Below, one piece after another: positions 32,104-33,284 of a stretch of DNA of 33,284 bases. The notes under the pieces are model-generated. The model was not told the origin of the DNA. It worked only from the letters and a program-made list of their open reading frames with translations, and ran no database searches. The translations under genes were made by a program, and so were the position numbers. Source of the DNA: Mycobacterium gordonae (GTDB taxonomy: Bacteria; Actinomycetota; Actinomycetes; Mycobacteriales; Mycobacteriaceae); contig NZ_LQOY01000102.1 of NCBI RefSeq assembly GCF_002101675.1, forward strand, positions 1 through 33,284, in the 5' to 3' direction. Position 1 is the stretch's first letter, and every line of letters begins with the position of its first letter.

Positions 32104-32976
32104 TCAGAACACGATGGTCTGATTGTTGTGCACGATGACGCGGTCCTGGCAGTGCCACAACACCGCGCGAGACAGTACCGCGCGTTCCACATCGGCGCCC
32201 ACGCGCACCAGATCTCCCACGGTGTCAGTGTGGCTGACGCGCACCACGTCCTGTTCGATGATGGGCCCCTCGTCGAGCACTTCGGTGACGTAGTGCGCGG
32301 TGGCGCCGACGAGTTTGACGCCGCGCTCCCGGGCCCGCTTGTAGGGCGCCGCGCCGATGAACGCCGGGAGAAAAGAGTGGTGGATGTTGATCAGCGGACA
32401 CCCGACCGCGGACAGGAAGTCTGCTGTCAGGATCTGCATGTAGCGAGCCAGCACCACCAGATCAACGTTGCCACTGAGCAATTGGAGCTGGCGCTGTTCG
32501 GCCTCGGCGCGGGTGTCGCGGGTGGCGGGAATGTGGACGAACGGCACCCCGAAGGGCCTTACCTGCTCAGCCAGGTCGGGATGGTTGGCGATCACCATGG
32601 CGATGGACATCTGCAGTTCGCCACGGCGGTTGCGCCATAACAGGTCCAGTAGGCAATGGTCGTCCTTGGATGCCATGATGGCGACCCGCTTGGGCTTGGC
32701 GGCCTCGGTGAACCGGTAGTCGATTCCGAACTTTTCGGCCACGGTCGCGGCGAAATCCCGCTCGAGTCCGTCGATCGCAGCGGTCAGCCCGGGCAGGTGA
32801 AAGATGGCTCGCTGCAGGAATGTTCCGCCTTCGGGTGCGGTGGAATGCTGGTCCAGCGAGATAATATTGGCCCCGGCCTCTGTCAGGAAGGTGCTCACCG
32901 CAGCAATGATTCCGGGCCGGTCGTGGCAGCGCAGCAACAACCGTCCGATGTCGGCGGGCTCGTTGGGTGTCGACAC
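32104..32976 (-). CDS. purU: Formyltetrahydrofolate deformylase
   Basis: Hydrolyses 10-formyl-tetrahydrofolate to formate and tetrahydrofolate, balancing one-carbon pools and supplying formate. The 290-residue protein has an N-terminal ACT domain (RLLLRCHDRPGIIAAVSTFL), then the formyltransferase fold with VAIMASKDDHCLLDLLWR, LARYMQILT, the catalytic NIHHSFLPAF (Asn and His) and the catalytic Asp in TEVLDEGPIIEQD. GTG 32976 is the preferred start because conservation begins shortly after it; an in-frame GTG at 33009 is possible. The frame is open to 33210, but that part overlaps the HNH gene in another frame and is compositionally odd. Confidence 0.96.
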   Translation of the reverse strand: MSTPNEPADIGRLLLRCHDRPGIIAAVSTFLTEAGANIISLDQHSTAPEGGTFLQRAIFHLPGLTAAIDGLERDFAATVAEKFGIDYRFTEAAKPKRVAIMASKDDHCLLDLLWRNRRGELQMSIAMVIANHPDLAEQVRPFGVPFVHIPATRDTRAEAEQRQLQLLSGNVDLVVLARYMQILTADFLSAVGCPLINIHHSFLPAFIGAAPYKRARERGVKLVGATAHYVTEVLDEGPIIEQDVVRVSHTDTVGDLVRVGADVERAVLSRAVLWHCQDRVIVHNNQTIVF

Positions 32977-33038
32977 CAGGTCCCTTTCGCTGTGATTTCC
33001 GCAGGCCACAATACCGCCGCGGATGGGCGTTGCGGCAG

Positions 33039-33284
33039 CTACGGCTCGTCTTCGTCGTCGTCGGGGGCGAAGAGTTTCTCCGGGTGGTGGACGGTGTTGG
33101 TGCGGGGTTGGCCGTGATCGAGGTGGGCGGGTGGGATCCATTGGGTGTCGCCTCGGGCGTTTTTTCGGGTGGTCCAGCCTTTTTCGGCGAGGCGGTTGTG
33201 CGGTCCACACGCGAGGGTGAGGTCGTGGATGTCGGTGTAGAAGGTGGTGGTCCAGCCGGAGACGTGGTGGACCTCGGTGTGGTA
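33039..33284 (-). CDS. 13E12-repeat family HNH endonuclease domain protein, 3' part (5' end outside window)
   Basis: The minus strand is open from the window edge to the TAG at 33039-33041, giving 81 residues. They show the C-terminal HNH block of the mycobacterial 13E12 (DUF222-HNH) family: EVHHVSGWTTT, LTLACGPHNRLAEKGW, TTRKNARGDTQWIPP, LDHGQPRTNTVHHPEKLF, and an acidic tail. The family is multicopy in mycobacteria and its function is not established; the HNH motif suggests a nuclease. It lies upstream of purU on the same strand with a 62-bp gap. Confidence 0.88.
   Translation of the reverse strand, partial: YHTEVHHVSGWTTTFYTDIHDLTLACGPHNRLAEKGWTTRKNARGDTQWIPPAHLDHGQPRTNTVHHPEKLFAPDDDEDEP

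Noticed and set aside
32977..33210. Extended purU N-terminus
   Set aside because: The extension is out-of-frame 13E12 sequence rich in Arg/Pro; the ACT domain starts after GTG 32976.

Overview
The window looks like the chromosome of a slow-growing Mycobacterium. It is GC-rich throughout. It opens inside a very large PE_PGRS-type Gly-Ala repeat gene, closes inside a 13E12-repeat HNH gene, and most housekeeping proteins closely match what I remember of their M. tuberculosis counterparts. The gene order follows the M. tuberculosis segment from ddlA (Rv2981c) to purU (Rv2964), in reversed orientation. PE_PGRS genes are typical of slow growers; I cannot name the species.

Layout. 1-7082: 3' part of a PE_PGRS gene with no frame break. 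7148-8221: ddlA, convergent with a DUF3515 membrane-anchored protein (8218-8769). 8913-10864: thiL, a small DUF1330 protein and ung. 10861-16606: an accessory block that I do not recall between ung and the Dak-family gene of M. tuberculosis. It holds a short EspG-like remnant, a quinone-type oxidoreductase, a nitroreductase and a leftward four-gene operon (NTF2-like, sulfotransferase, DUF1214, SDR). 16803-21817: zinc-ribbon rpmB (leftward), then rightward an intact DAK2/DegV-like kinase subunit, recG and an exported HNH-type protein. 21890-25533: aldo/keto reductase (leftward), lipN, and a DsbA-like plus VKOR-like disulfide-forming pair. 25548-29991: pyruvate carboxylase, rsmD and coaD. 29988-32102: a metallophosphoesterase and a divergent NAD-epimerase, which I do not recall between kdtB and purU in M. 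tuberculosis. 32104-32976: purU. 33039-33284: 3' end of a 13E12 HNH gene.

Functionally this is mostly core metabolism: peptidoglycan precursor (ddlA), thiamine diphosphate (thiL), base excision and fork repair (ung, recG), anaplerosis (pyc), CoA synthesis (coaD), formate/purine metabolism (purU), ribosome maintenance (rpmB, rsmD) and envelope protein folding (DsbA/VKOR). Accessory redox and lipid-type genes and a giant repeat antigen are set between them. Many genes are joined by 1-4 bp overlaps, and four convergent pairs abut or overlap at their 3' ends.

I did not find a clearly new biological system. The best leads are the four-gene sulfotransferase operon, leaderless-promoter geometry in which -10 hexamers contain the upstream TAG stop, a CTG start for rsmD, a perfect inverted repeat between the metallophosphoesterase and epimerase genes, and about 650-bp tandem modules in the PGRS gene. 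No tRNA, rRNA, CRISPR array or complete insertion sequence was seen. No stretch longer than 300 bases lacks a gene.
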